NCBI GenBank assembly: GCA_036399695.1
Contig: DASWMP010000254.1
Span: 1-21,025, forward strand
Source: DASVEE01 sp036399695
GTDB taxonomy: Bacteria; Acidobacteriota; Thermoanaerobaculia; Gp7-AA8
Direction: 5' to 3'
DNA length: 21,025 nt
Notes under the pieces: generated by a model
Told to the model about the DNA's origin: nothing
The model's database searches: none
The model's input: the letters and a program-made list of their open reading frames with translations, nothing else
Position numbers and translations under genes: made by a program
In this document: positions 1 to 5,774 of the stretch, in pieces
Position numbering within the stretch: position 1 is the stretch's first letter
How the letters are laid out: the number at the start of each line of letters is the position of its first letter

Positions 1-51
1 AGCCACCGCACTCCACGTGTGGCAGAGCGGTGGCCTTCGCCACCGCACTCC
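1..51. repeat. REP-like repeat at the 3' end of the SDR gene (cut by window edge)
   Basis: The 13-mer GCCACCGCACTCC occurs twice in direct orientation (2-14 and 39-51). GCGGTGGC (27-34) and GCCACCGC (39-46) form an 8-bp stem over a CTTC tetraloop. A CACGTG lies at 14-19. The element sits 11 nt beyond the stop of the SDR gene. The ending GCACTCC and the CACGTG are shared with the larger palindrome at 7167-7313, so the two probably belong to one dispersed family. The family name is inferred. Confidence 0.6.
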
Positions 52-62
52 GAGATCAAAAA

Positions 63-914
63 CTAGCCCTTGGTCGCCTCGCGCCACTCGCGCCACTGCT
101 CGTCGATCGACGCCACGAACGTCCGTCGCGGCGTCCATCCGAGCTTCTGCCGCGTATAGCTGCTGGAGATCCGCTGATCGATCGCCAGCGCATCGGCGAA
201 CGGCCCGAGCTTCTCGCGCGCTTCGGCGAGCGGCGTCTTGCTGATCGTCCCCTCCGGCGCCACAGCCCGCGCGCATGCTTCCAGCGTGGAGTCGGAATCA
301 TCGATGCCGTGCAACACGCCCGTCGCCCGCTGCTCCACCGCCAGCACATACAGCGTTGCCAGATCGTGCAGGTCGACGAGCGCCCAGCGGTTCGTGCCGT
401 CACCGACGATGCGCAGCGGCTCCTGTTGTTCGGCGGACGCAAACCAGTCCGCGAACAGCGACTGCTTCCCGCCGTACACGCATCCCGGACGGATCACCGC
501 GCCGCCGCCGGCGAGCGCCTGCTCCTCGATCGCCGGACGCCAGGAAACGAGCTCGATCGGATTCACCGGCGCGTTCTCGTCCGCGCCGTCCGTATTGCCG
601 AGGACCCACACGCCCGAGGTGTAGACGAGATGGCCGCTCTGCGCCGTGAGCGCTTCGCTGGCCGCGCGCACGACCGGCTCCGCGTCTTTCGACGGCTGCG
701 CCGTGTGCACGAACGTGTCGTAGTTCGCCAGCGTCTCCCCCATCGTGGGGAGCGCGGCCAGATCGCCCGTGACGATGAAGACGCCGAGGTCGCGGAGGTG
801 GCGGGCTTCGGCGTCGGGACGGACGAGCGCTGCCACCTCGTGGCCCGCGCGCGTGAGAGCGGCAGCCACTTCGCCGCCGATGTAGCCGGTTGCACCGGTC
901 ATGAAGATGCGCAT
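63..914 (-). CDS. NAD(P)-dependent epimerase/dehydratase family protein (extended/atypical SDR)
   Basis: The N-terminus MRIFMTGATGYIGGEV has the glycine-rich dinucleotide motif TGATGYIG of a Rossmann fold. D31-R34-like residues at the end of beta-2 (LVRPDAEA) suggest NADP preference, which is inferred. YTSGVWVLG and RPGCVYGG match the SDR active-site strands, and the Tyr in VYGGK is followed by Lys at +3 rather than +4, so this is an atypical member. The 283-aa length fits NmrA/epimerase-like SDRs that act on nucleotide sugars or small ketones; the substrate cannot be told. I chose ATG 914 because AGGAG lies 5 nt upstream; a TTG one codon earlier (917) is too close to it. The gene is followed by a REP-like repeat and preceded by the heptamer hairpin at 935-999. 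Confidence 0.88.
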   Translation of the reverse strand: MRIFMTGATGYIGGEVAAALTRAGHEVAALVRPDAEARHLRDLGVFIVTGDLAALPTMGETLANYDTFVHTAQPSKDAEPVVRAASEALTAQSGHLVYTSGVWVLGNTDGADENAPVNPIELVSWRPAIEEQALAGGGAVIRPGCVYGGKQSLFADWFASAEQQEPLRIVGDGTNRWALVDLHDLATLYVLAVEQRATGVLHGIDDSDSTLEACARAVAPEGTISKTPLAEAREKLGPFADALAIDQRISSSYTRQKLGWTPRRTFVASIDEQWREWREATKG

Positions 915-934
915 CAAGTCTCCTGTTCAAAAGC

Positions 935-999
935 GGTTGTTGGTTTTTGGTTGTTGGTTTTTAGTTTCACCGACAACCAAAAACCAACAACCAACAACC
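935..999. repeat. Heptamer tandem repeat hairpin, locus A (GGTTGTT/GGTTTTT)
   Basis: The left arm is four exact 7-nt units: GGTTGTT, GGTTTTT, GGTTGTT, GGTTTTT (935-962). The right arm is four units in inverse orientation: GACAACC, AAAAACC, AACAACC, AACAACC (972-999). The 9-nt loop is 963-971. The arms pair with only four or five mismatches. The element lies between the terminator of the S1 gene and the start of the SDR gene. Its 7-nt period is shared with other intergenic loci here (3583-3676, 7367-7380, 10302-10464). Confidence 0.8.
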
Positions 1000-1036
1000 A
1001 AACAAAAAGAGGCGCAGCGAATGAACGCTGCGCCTC
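1000..1036 (-). terminator. Intrinsic terminator of the S1-domain gene
   Basis: On the minus strand an 11-bp perfect stem GAGGCGCAGCG/CGCTGCGCCTC (1026-1036 with 1009-1019) closes a 6-nt loop. TTTTTGTTT follows. It begins 22 nt after the stop codon of the S1-domain gene. Confidence 0.9.
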
Positions 1037-1057
1037 GAGCAATAGCGAATTGCCTGC

Positions 1058-2476
1058 CTAGCGGTTGCGCTTGCCTTCCATCGCCCGGCGGAACGCGAGG
1101 GCCATGGCGCTTTCGCCCGAGCCTTCCGCGTCGCGGTCGCCGATGTACTGCGAGTACTCCTCGCGCTCGGCGGCGGCCTTGGCGGCTTCGTGGCTGAGGG
1201 AGATGCGCTTGCGCTGCGGGTCGACGCTCATGATGCGGACCATGACCTTCTCGCCGGCCTGATGCGCCTGCGACGGATCGGCTCCGCGCTCCACCTGGAT
1301 CTCCGAGTTCGGGATCAGGCCCGTGAGGCCCGGCTCGAGCTCGACGAAGATCCCCGGCGCGGCGCCGTGGTCGACGATGCCCTCGACGACCTTGCCGATC
1401 GGGTACTTCGAGTAAGCCGTCTCCCACGGGTCATTGACCGCGACCGCGCGGAGGGAGAGCGAGAGGCGCTTCTTGGAGGGATCGACTTCGCGAACCCAGC
1501 CCTGCACCGTCGAGCCGATCTGCACCTGCTCGTCGCCGGCTTTGACGCCGAGCGGGAGCTGGGAGACGTGCACGAGACCGTCGAGGCCCGGCTCCACTTC
1601 GACGAAGTAGCCGAAGTCGGTCGAGCGGACGATGCGGCCGGTGAACTGCGTGCCGGCGGGGTAACGGTCGGCAACATCCGACCAGGGATCCGGCTCCTGA
1701 TCCTTCATCGAGAGCGAGATGCGCTTGCCGTCGTTCTCGACTTTGATGACGCGGACGCGGACTTCCTGGCCGACCTGGACGACTTCCTCGGGCTTGGTGA
1801 CGCGGCGGCGGCTCATCTCCGAAACGTGGAGGAGACCGTCGATGCCACCGAGGTCGACGAAGGCGCCGAAGGGGGTGAGCGTTTTGACGCGGCCGCTGAT
1901 CTCGGCGCCCGGCACGATGCGGACGCGGGTCTCTTCGGCGCGCATGGCGGCCGCTTCCTTCATCAGGGCGGCGCGGGAGACGACGATGCGACGGCCGTCA
2001 TCCGACATCTCGGTGACGCGGAACTCGTACGTCTGGTTGAGGAACGTGTCGGGGTTCTCGATCTTGCCGAGGGCGATCTGCGACAGCGGGCAGAAAGCGC
2101 GGAGACCGCTGACGTTCACTTCGAAGCCGCCCTTGTTGCGGCCCGTGACCTTACCTTCGACCGGGAGGCGGTTCTCGTACATCTGCCGCACCTGATCGAG
2201 GGAAGCCTTCCCTTTGATGAGCTTGCGGGACACGCGGATCTCTGCGCCGGTCTTCACGACGGTCGCTTCGATCGTGTCGCCGACGTCGAGACCCTCGAGC
2301 TCCGCGGTATCCATCACAGCTTCGGAGGGACCGCCGTACGAGATGTACGCGTTGTCACCCGAAATCGAGACGATCGTCCCGCGAAGCATTTCTCCCTGCT
2401 GGGGAGTTTTGAGGTCTAAATTCTCCATCGCCTCGGCAAAGGACGTAGCCTCGGCGTTTTCTCTCGACTGGCTCAT
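1058..2476 (-). CDS. RNA-binding protein with five S1 domains (ribosomal protein S1-like)
   Basis: This is a 472-aa cytoplasmic protein built from five tandem S1 OB-fold RNA-binding domains, at roughly residues 27-95, 105-175, 190-260, 275-350 and 360-435. The signatures are clear: GKVTGRNKGGFEV, GRVKTLTPFGAFVDLGG followed by GLLHVSEM, GRIVRSTDFGYFVEVEPG followed by GLVHVSQL, and KRISLS at the domain ends. Bacterial S1 proteins bind mRNA and help load it on the 30S subunit; E. coli S1 has six domains, others four or five. This could be the main S1 protein or a paralogue, so I give no symbol. It has its own promoter (2536-2564), a purine-rich AAAGG in the leader and a strong terminator. Its leader SD region is perfectly complementary to the 5' end of a candidate divergent RNA. 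Confidence 0.9.
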   Translation of the reverse strand: MSQSRENAEATSFAEAMENLDLKTPQQGEMLRGTIVSISGDNAYISYGGPSEAVMDTAELEGLDVGDTIEATVVKTGAEIRVSRKLIKGKASLDQVRQMYENRLPVEGKVTGRNKGGFEVNVSGLRAFCPLSQIALGKIENPDTFLNQTYEFRVTEMSDDGRRIVVSRAALMKEAAAMRAEETRVRIVPGAEISGRVKTLTPFGAFVDLGGIDGLLHVSEMSRRRVTKPEEVVQVGQEVRVRVIKVENDGKRISLSMKDQEPDPWSDVADRYPAGTQFTGRIVRSTDFGYFVEVEPGLDGLVHVSQLPLGVKAGDEQVQIGSTVQGWVREVDPSKKRLSLSLRAVAVNDPWETAYSKYPIGKVVEGIVDHGAAPGIFVELEPGLTGLIPNSEIQVERGADPSQAHQAGEKVMVRIMSVDPQRKRISLSHEAAKAAAEREEYSQYIGDRDAEGSGESAMALAFRRAMEGKRNR

Positions 2477-2486
2477 GGGGGTGTGT

Positions 2487-2498
2487 GTACCTTTCAGT
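2487..2498 (-). promoter_or_regulatory. Ribosome-binding region of the S1 gene, duplicated in the divergent RNA
   Basis: The mRNA reads ACUGAAAGGUAC here, with GAAAGG as the SD about 13 nt before the ATG. The same 12 bases on the plus strand (GTACCTTTCAGT) recur exactly at 2654-2665. That puts a perfect antisense of this SD region at the predicted start of the plus-strand transcript. Confidence 0.6.
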
Positions 2499-2535
2499 GA
2501 TTAGCTCTCGGTCCACGAGAACGGTTGGGGTGCGT

Positions 2536-2564
2536 ATAGTACCCGAAGTTGCACCCGGCGTCAC
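2536..2564 (-). promoter_or_regulatory. Sigma70-type promoter of the S1 gene
   Basis: On the minus strand GTGACG (2559-2564) and TACTAT (2536-2541) are separated by exactly 17 nt. Each matches four of six consensus bases. The start would fall near 2529, giving a leader of about 50 nt. Confidence 0.5.
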
Positions 2565-2597
2565 GAGGACCGGCGCACCCGAAACCGGGTGTTGGCA

Positions 2598-2649
2598 ACA
2601 AAAATTTTCACGCCCCGCCCTTGACGTTCCGTCACCCCGAACGCAGATT
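2598..2649 (+). promoter_or_regulatory. Candidate strong promoter for the divergent RNA (UP-like tract, -35, -10)
   Basis: TTGACG (2621-2626, five of six) and CAGATT (2644-2649, three of six) are separated by 17 nt. An A/T tract with AAAAATTTT (2600-2608) lies about -48 to -57 from the expected start, where UP elements sit. The start is expected near 2655-2657. The weak -10 lowers confidence. Confidence 0.45.
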
Positions 2650-2653
2650 GAAG

Positions 2654-2890
2654 GTACCTTTCAGTTCGGATGCGCCACGCACGCTGTCAACGAATGAAAG
2701 GCCGCTTCGGGGTGGCGATGGATGCCGAGGCGATGTGATCCGGATGCTCCCTGTAGCTGTCAACGGATCGCGAAGTGGCTCCGCGGTGCAGTGGATTGTC
2801 GGAGCAGTCGGTTCGAATGCCTTCTGGTGGCTGTTAACGGACCGAGAAACTGGCTCGCGGGATCAGAGACCGCGAGCCTTTCTCTTTTCT
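2654..2890 (+). ncRNA. Candidate small RNA of three tandem hairpins ending in an intrinsic terminator
   Basis: No protein is evident between the S1 gene and the phosphatase gene. A promoter-like sequence (2621-2649), three diverged ~74-nt repeats (starting 2684, 2757 and 2831) and a textbook terminator (2852-2890) frame a transcript of about 235 nt. Each repeat has a hairpin 20-22 nt after its start. The stems are CGCTTCGG/CCGAGGCG (2703-2710 with 2725-2732), GCTCCG/CGGAGC (2778-2783 with 2800-2805) and GGCTCGCGG/CCGCGAGCC (2852-2860 with 2870-2878). The stem bases differ yet stay paired, which points to selection on RNA structure. Eight GGA triplets occur, two in hairpin loops (ATGGAT, GTGGAT), as in CsrA-sponge RNAs. 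It could instead be the attenuating leader of the downstream phosphatase gene. I do not recognise an Rfam family. Confidence 0.4.
2684..2878 (+). repeat. Three diverged direct repeats of about 74 nt
   Basis: Unit starts are CTGTCAACG at 2684, CTGTCAACGG at 2757 and CTGTTAACGG at 2831, spaced 73 and 74 nt. By eye, units 1 and 2 agree at roughly 60% along their length, including TCCGGATGC against TTCGAATGC near the end. Unit 3 is shorter and merges into the terminator. Confidence 0.6.
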
Positions 2891-2894
2891 TCTT
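2852..2894 (+). terminator. Intrinsic terminator just upstream of the phosphatase gene
   Basis: A 9-bp perfect stem GGCTCGCGG/CCGCGAGCC with a 9-nt loop is followed by TTTCTCTTTTCTTCTT (2879-2894). It ends 13 nt before the GTG of the next gene, so it must either end an independent RNA or attenuate that gene. Confidence 0.8.
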
Positions 2895-2907
2895 CTATTC
2901 TGCTGCC

Positions 2908-3567
2908 GTGATCACGCGCGTCTACCTCATCCGCCATGGCGCCACTACTCTCTCTGCCGAGGACCGTTTCGCCGGCGCCAGCGACGTCCTGCTCTCCGAC
3001 GGCGGCCGTGAACAGGCTCGGCTGCTGGGCGAGCGCCTGGCCGGCGAGACGATCGACGCCTTCTACGCCAGCCCCATGCGCCGCACGATCGAGACCGCCT
3101 CGATCGTCGCCGCTCCGCACGGTAAAGAGGTGACGCCCGTCGACGGGTTCCGGGAGATCGACCACGGCCGCTGGGAGCAGAAGACCCGCGCGGACGTGGA
3201 GGTCGAGTTCGCCGAGGAGTACCGCCGCTGGGAGCACGATCCCTACACCTTCGCCCCAGCCGGCGGCGAGACCGGCCTCGCCGTCACCGCTCGCGCGCTG
3301 CCCGCACTGCTGACGCTGGTCGAACGCCACGCCGGCCGCGGCTTCCTCGTCGTCTCGCACAAGGCCACCATCCGGTTGCTGCTCTCGTCCCTGCTCGGCT
3401 TCGACCCCCGCGAGTACCGCGATCGCCTGGACATGCAGCCCGCCGCCCTCAACATCCTCGATTTCAAGGACGAGGCGCACGCCAGGCTGATGGTGTTCAA
3501 CGACACGTCGCACTACTCACGCGTGCCGGAGATCGCCGGAAGGCGGTTGTCGAAGGAATGGGCGTAA
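2908..3567 (+). CDS. Histidine phosphatase family protein (phosphoglycerate mutase-like)
   Basis: This is a 219-aa cytoplasmic enzyme of the branch-1 histidine phosphatase superfamily. LIRHG carries the phospho-accepting His (H10 from this start). REIDHGRWE gives the acid E83 region, and VSHK gives the second catalytic His (H151). The family includes cofactor-independent-like phosphatases, alpha-ribazole phosphatase (CobC) and GpmB-type proteins; the substrate cannot be assigned. I chose the GTG at 2908 because it places the RHG strand at the very N-terminus as usual for the family. The longer frame from 2722 runs through the hairpin repeats and terminator and encodes nothing recognisable. 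No Shine-Dalgarno is visible; TATTCT (2896-2901) 6 nt before the GTG suggests a leaderless transcript. Confidence 0.87.
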   Translation: MITRVYLIRHGATTLSAEDRFAGASDVLLSDGGREQARLLGERLAGETIDAFYASPMRRTIETASIVAAPHGKEVTPVDGFREIDHGRWEQKTRADVEVEFAEEYRRWEHDPYTFAPAGGETGLAVTARALPALLTLVERHAGRGFLVVSHKATIRLLLSSLLGFDPREYRDRLDMQPAALNILDFKDEAHARLMVFNDTSHYSRVPEIAGRRLSKEWA

Positions 3568-3571
3568 CGCC

Positions 3572-3687
3572 CCGGAGGGCGCGTTGTCCGTTGCTCGTTG
3601 TCCGTTGCCCATGCTCCGCTCGGCGAGCTCTCCCGTGCAGCGCAGCACGGAAAACGGACAACGGAAAACGGGCAACGCGCCCTCCGG
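3572..3687. repeat. Heptamer repeat hairpin, locus B, between convergent genes
   Basis: The outer arms CCGGAGGGCGCGTTG (3572-3586) and its exact complement (3673-3687) form a 15-bp stem. Inside are four 7-nt units GTTGTCC, GTTGCTC, GTTGTCC, GTTGCCC (3583-3610). Their inverse units are GGAAAAC, GGACAAC, GGAAAAC, GGGCAAC (3649-3676). The spacer is 38 nt. Lying 4 nt after one stop and 10 nt before the other, it probably acts as a two-way transcript end, although there is no T tract. Confidence 0.75.
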
Positions 3688-3697
3688 CGCGCGGCCC

Positions 3698-5296
3698 CTA
3701 CTGCACGTTGAACTTCGCGTTCGCCAGCGCCGGCTCGTTCGCGGAGTACGTACGCAGGTTGTTGCCGCGGTCCATCACCTGAATCCAGGCGATGCTCCAC
3801 ATGCCCTTGGCCGCGAGACGCGGCACCTGCAAACGACCGATCCAGTTGCTCGGGTCGCCGGCGTTCGAGAAGGAAAAGAAGATGCGCGCCTGACCGCCCG
3901 GCCCCGGCGGTCCGAGAGCCTGGCCGCTGATGTTGCTGACGCCGCAGAGATCGTCGCTCGCCTGCACCGTCACGGCGATGGTCGTCGGCTCGGCGTTGCT
4001 GACGGCCGTCTTGTCGAGCACCACCGCCGTCAGGACCGGCTGCTGGTTGTCGCACTGCGCGCCCGTCACATCCACCTTCACGGCCGACACGAGCTGGTTC
4101 TCCAAACGTACCGTGGCCATGTTGTTGGCCTTGTCCTGGAGCTGGACCGTCTCGAGCTGCCAGATCCCGCAGTCGAGACACGACGGCATCGACACCTCGC
4201 ACTCCCAGGTCCCGGAACTGCCGGAGCGGCAGCCGAAGCCGACGCGCGCATGCTTACTCGGGCTCTGGAAGACGCCGCTGATGAGGTTCACCCCTGCCTT
4301 GTCGTCCTCCGCCTGGATGAACAGCGTGTTCTTCTCGCCTGCGCGCATGGCGATGCGATCGAGCCAGACCGCCTTCAGCGTCGGACCCGACGAATCGGAG
4401 CGCGACGACGTCACCTTGAAGGAGGCGGTCGACGGCAACTGCCCCTGCGCCCAGGAGAGATTGATGCTGTTGCTGGCGTTGTCGCTGAGCGTCAGATAGT
4501 TGACGTGCCAGACGCCTTCCGCCGCATCCTTCGGCACGGCGATGCGCGCGAGATAGCGGTTCGTCTCCGGCTCCCGCTGGCAGGCGAAGCCTTGCAGGCC
4601 GCCGCTCGGGCTCGAAATCGAGCCGCTGATGCTGCGCACGCCCGACTTGTCGTCCATGGCATTGACGATGAGGATCGTCTCGCTGCCGTCCTGCACCTGC
4701 GGCGGCTGGAACTCGATCGTCACGATCTGCGGCGGCGTGCGGTCGGACGTCGGATCGTCCTCCGGCTGCTCGCTGCCGCTCCCGTTGCCCGGCTCGTTGC
4801 CCCGCCCGCCGTGCGATGCCTGGGGATCGTGCGGCTGCGCCTGCGGCGCCCGCTGCTGTGGCGGACGTGCGGCTGGGGGGGGCGCCGGCGTGCCGACCGG
4901 CTTGTTCGCCGCGCCGCCGCCGAACGCGTTCGTGATCGGCGACACCAGCCGCTGCAGCAGCGACGGCTTCTCCGCCGGCGCCTGCGGGGCCGCGGGCGGA
5001 GGGGGCGCTGCCAGCAGCTCGCGGTACCGCTGCTCGCGCGCGCTCTGCGCCGCCGAGCTGGCGGGCTCCGTGGCGTCGGCGGTCCCGTCGTTCGCCACCG
5101 GGACGATCGTGCCGCGGTCGTCCTGCACCAGACCGCCGTTGCGATCCTCGATGCTGGCCCGCGACGTCGTCGCCGGGAGGTCCGCCGCCACCGCTTCGCT
5201 CGCCCCGTACTCGCGGACGCGGATGAAGATCAGCACCGCGAGGATCGCGCAGAGTGCGGCGAAGAACAGCGGCAGGAACGGGATCTTGCGGGTCAT
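3698..5296 (-). CDS. Membrane-anchored protein with three tandem Ig-like repeats
   Basis: This is a 532-aa protein of unknown function. Residues about 5-26 (FLPLFFAALCAILAVLIFI) form an uncleaved signal anchor. A Pro/Ala/Gln-rich linker spans about 95-180, and three homologous beta-rich domains of about 110 aa start near 185, 302 and 416. Each repeat opens with a P-x-(L/I)-x-x-(V/I) strand, carries an acidic motif (DDKSGV, DDKAGV, DDLCGV) and closes with a G-(V/I/M)-W strand and a D-x-(A/G)-(S/N)-N turn. The second repeat has extra cysteines (CLDCG). The acidic turns could bind Ca2+, by inference. It is probably periplasmic with a single N-terminal membrane segment. Its ATG lies 1 nt after the apaG stop (TGACATG), so translation is likely coupled to apaG. 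No enzymatic motif is seen. Confidence 0.8.
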   Translation of the reverse strand: MTRKIPFLPLFFAALCAILAVLIFIRVREYGASEAVAADLPATTSRASIEDRNGGLVQDDRGTIVPVANDGTADATEPASSAAQSAREQRYRELLAAPPPPAAPQAPAEKPSLLQRLVSPITNAFGGGAANKPVGTPAPPPAARPPQQRAPQAQPHDPQASHGGRGNEPGNGSGSEQPEDDPTSDRTPPQIVTIEFQPPQVQDGSETILIVNAMDDKSGVRSISGSISSPSGGLQGFACQREPETNRYLARIAVPKDAAEGVWHVNYLTLSDNASNSINLSWAQGQLPSTASFKVTSSRSDSSGPTLKAVWLDRIAMRAGEKNTLFIQAEDDKAGVNLISGVFQSPSKHARVGFGCRSGSSGTWECEVSMPSCLDCGIWQLETVQLQDKANNMATVRLENQLVSAVKVDVTGAQCDNQQPVLTAVVLDKTAVSNAEPTTIAVTVQASDDLCGVSNISGQALGPPGPGGQARIFFSFSNAGDPSNWIGRLQVPRLAAKGMWSIAWIQVMDRGNNLRTYSANEPALANAKFNVQ

Positions 5297-5297
5297 G

Positions 5298-5681
5298 TCA
5301 GTTCACGACGCCCGGCACCGCCAGGGTGAAGGGCTCGATCTCGGCGCGGAACGTCTCGCCGGCTACCGTACGCATCGTATACCCGCCGTGCATCGTGCCG
5401 TGCGGCGTCTGCAACGGGCAGAAGCTCGTGTACTCGAAGGAGGCACCGGGCGCGAGCACCGGCTGTTCACCGACCACGCCCGCCCCTTCGACCCGCTCGA
5501 CCTGCCCGTCGCCGTTCGTGATGATCCATTCGCGGCTCAGCAGTTGCGCCGTCTCGTTGCCTGTATTCGTGATCGTCACGTGATAGGCGAAAAAGAAGTA
5601 GCTCGCGCGCGGCTCGCTCCGCTCCTCCACGTATTCGGTGGCGACGTCGATCCGGATCCCGCGTGTAATCGTGCTCGACAT
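5298..5681 (-). CDS. apaG: ApaG (DUF525) protein, Co2+/Mg2+ efflux-associated family
   Basis: The protein is 127 aa, the usual ApaG length. Family features are the N-terminal ITRGIRIDVATEYVEE, the strand FFAYHVTITN(T)G, the motif LLSREWIITNGDG, GVVGEQPVLAPG and the C-terminal SFCPLQTPHGTMHGGYTM, which matches the conserved G-x-M-x-G-x-Y-x-M block. ApaG is a small fibronectin-III-like fold protein; its role is unclear, with links to Co2+ resistance and diadenosine tetraphosphate metabolism in enterics. The start ATG is preceded by AAGGA. It is first in a two-gene unit with the Ig-repeat membrane protein. It is divergent from the DUF4403 gene across 93 nt that hold a CCCCGAG tandem repeat. Confidence 0.95.
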   Translation of the reverse strand: MSSTITRGIRIDVATEYVEERSEPRASYFFFAYHVTITNTGNETAQLLSREWIITNGDGQVERVEGAGVVGEQPVLAPGASFEYTSFCPLQTPHGTMHGGYTMRTVAGETFRAEIEPFTLAVPGVVN

Positions 5682-5694
5682 CGTCCTTATCTCT

Positions 5695-5729
5695 CCCCGA
5701 GCCCCGAGCCCCGAGCCCCAGGCCCCGAT
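5695..5729. repeat. Heptamer tandem repeat, locus C (CCCCGAG)
   Basis: There are five 7-nt units in a row: CCCCGAG three times, then CCCCAGG and CCCCGAT. It lies between the divergent apaG and DUF4403 start codons, so unlike the other heptamer loci it sits at gene 5' ends. There is no inverted arm. Confidence 0.75.
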
Positions 5730-5774
5730 CCCTCGCCCGAAATTATCCCATCGATTGAGACGCTTACGCCGCGC

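Noticed and set aside
2355..2697. Small frames in the S1 upstream region
   Set aside because: No Shine-Dalgarno, and they overlap promoter elements and the S1 gene start.
2801..2825. GGTTCGAATGCC looks like a tRNA T-loop
   Set aside because: The flanking bases do not form a 5-bp T stem and no acceptor or anticodon arm can be built. It aligns instead with the other copy of the 74-nt repeat.
4629..5774. Plus-strand extension of the DUF4403 frame to 4629
   Set aside because: It runs antisense to the Ig-repeat gene and apaG, and the lipoprotein signal starts at 5775.
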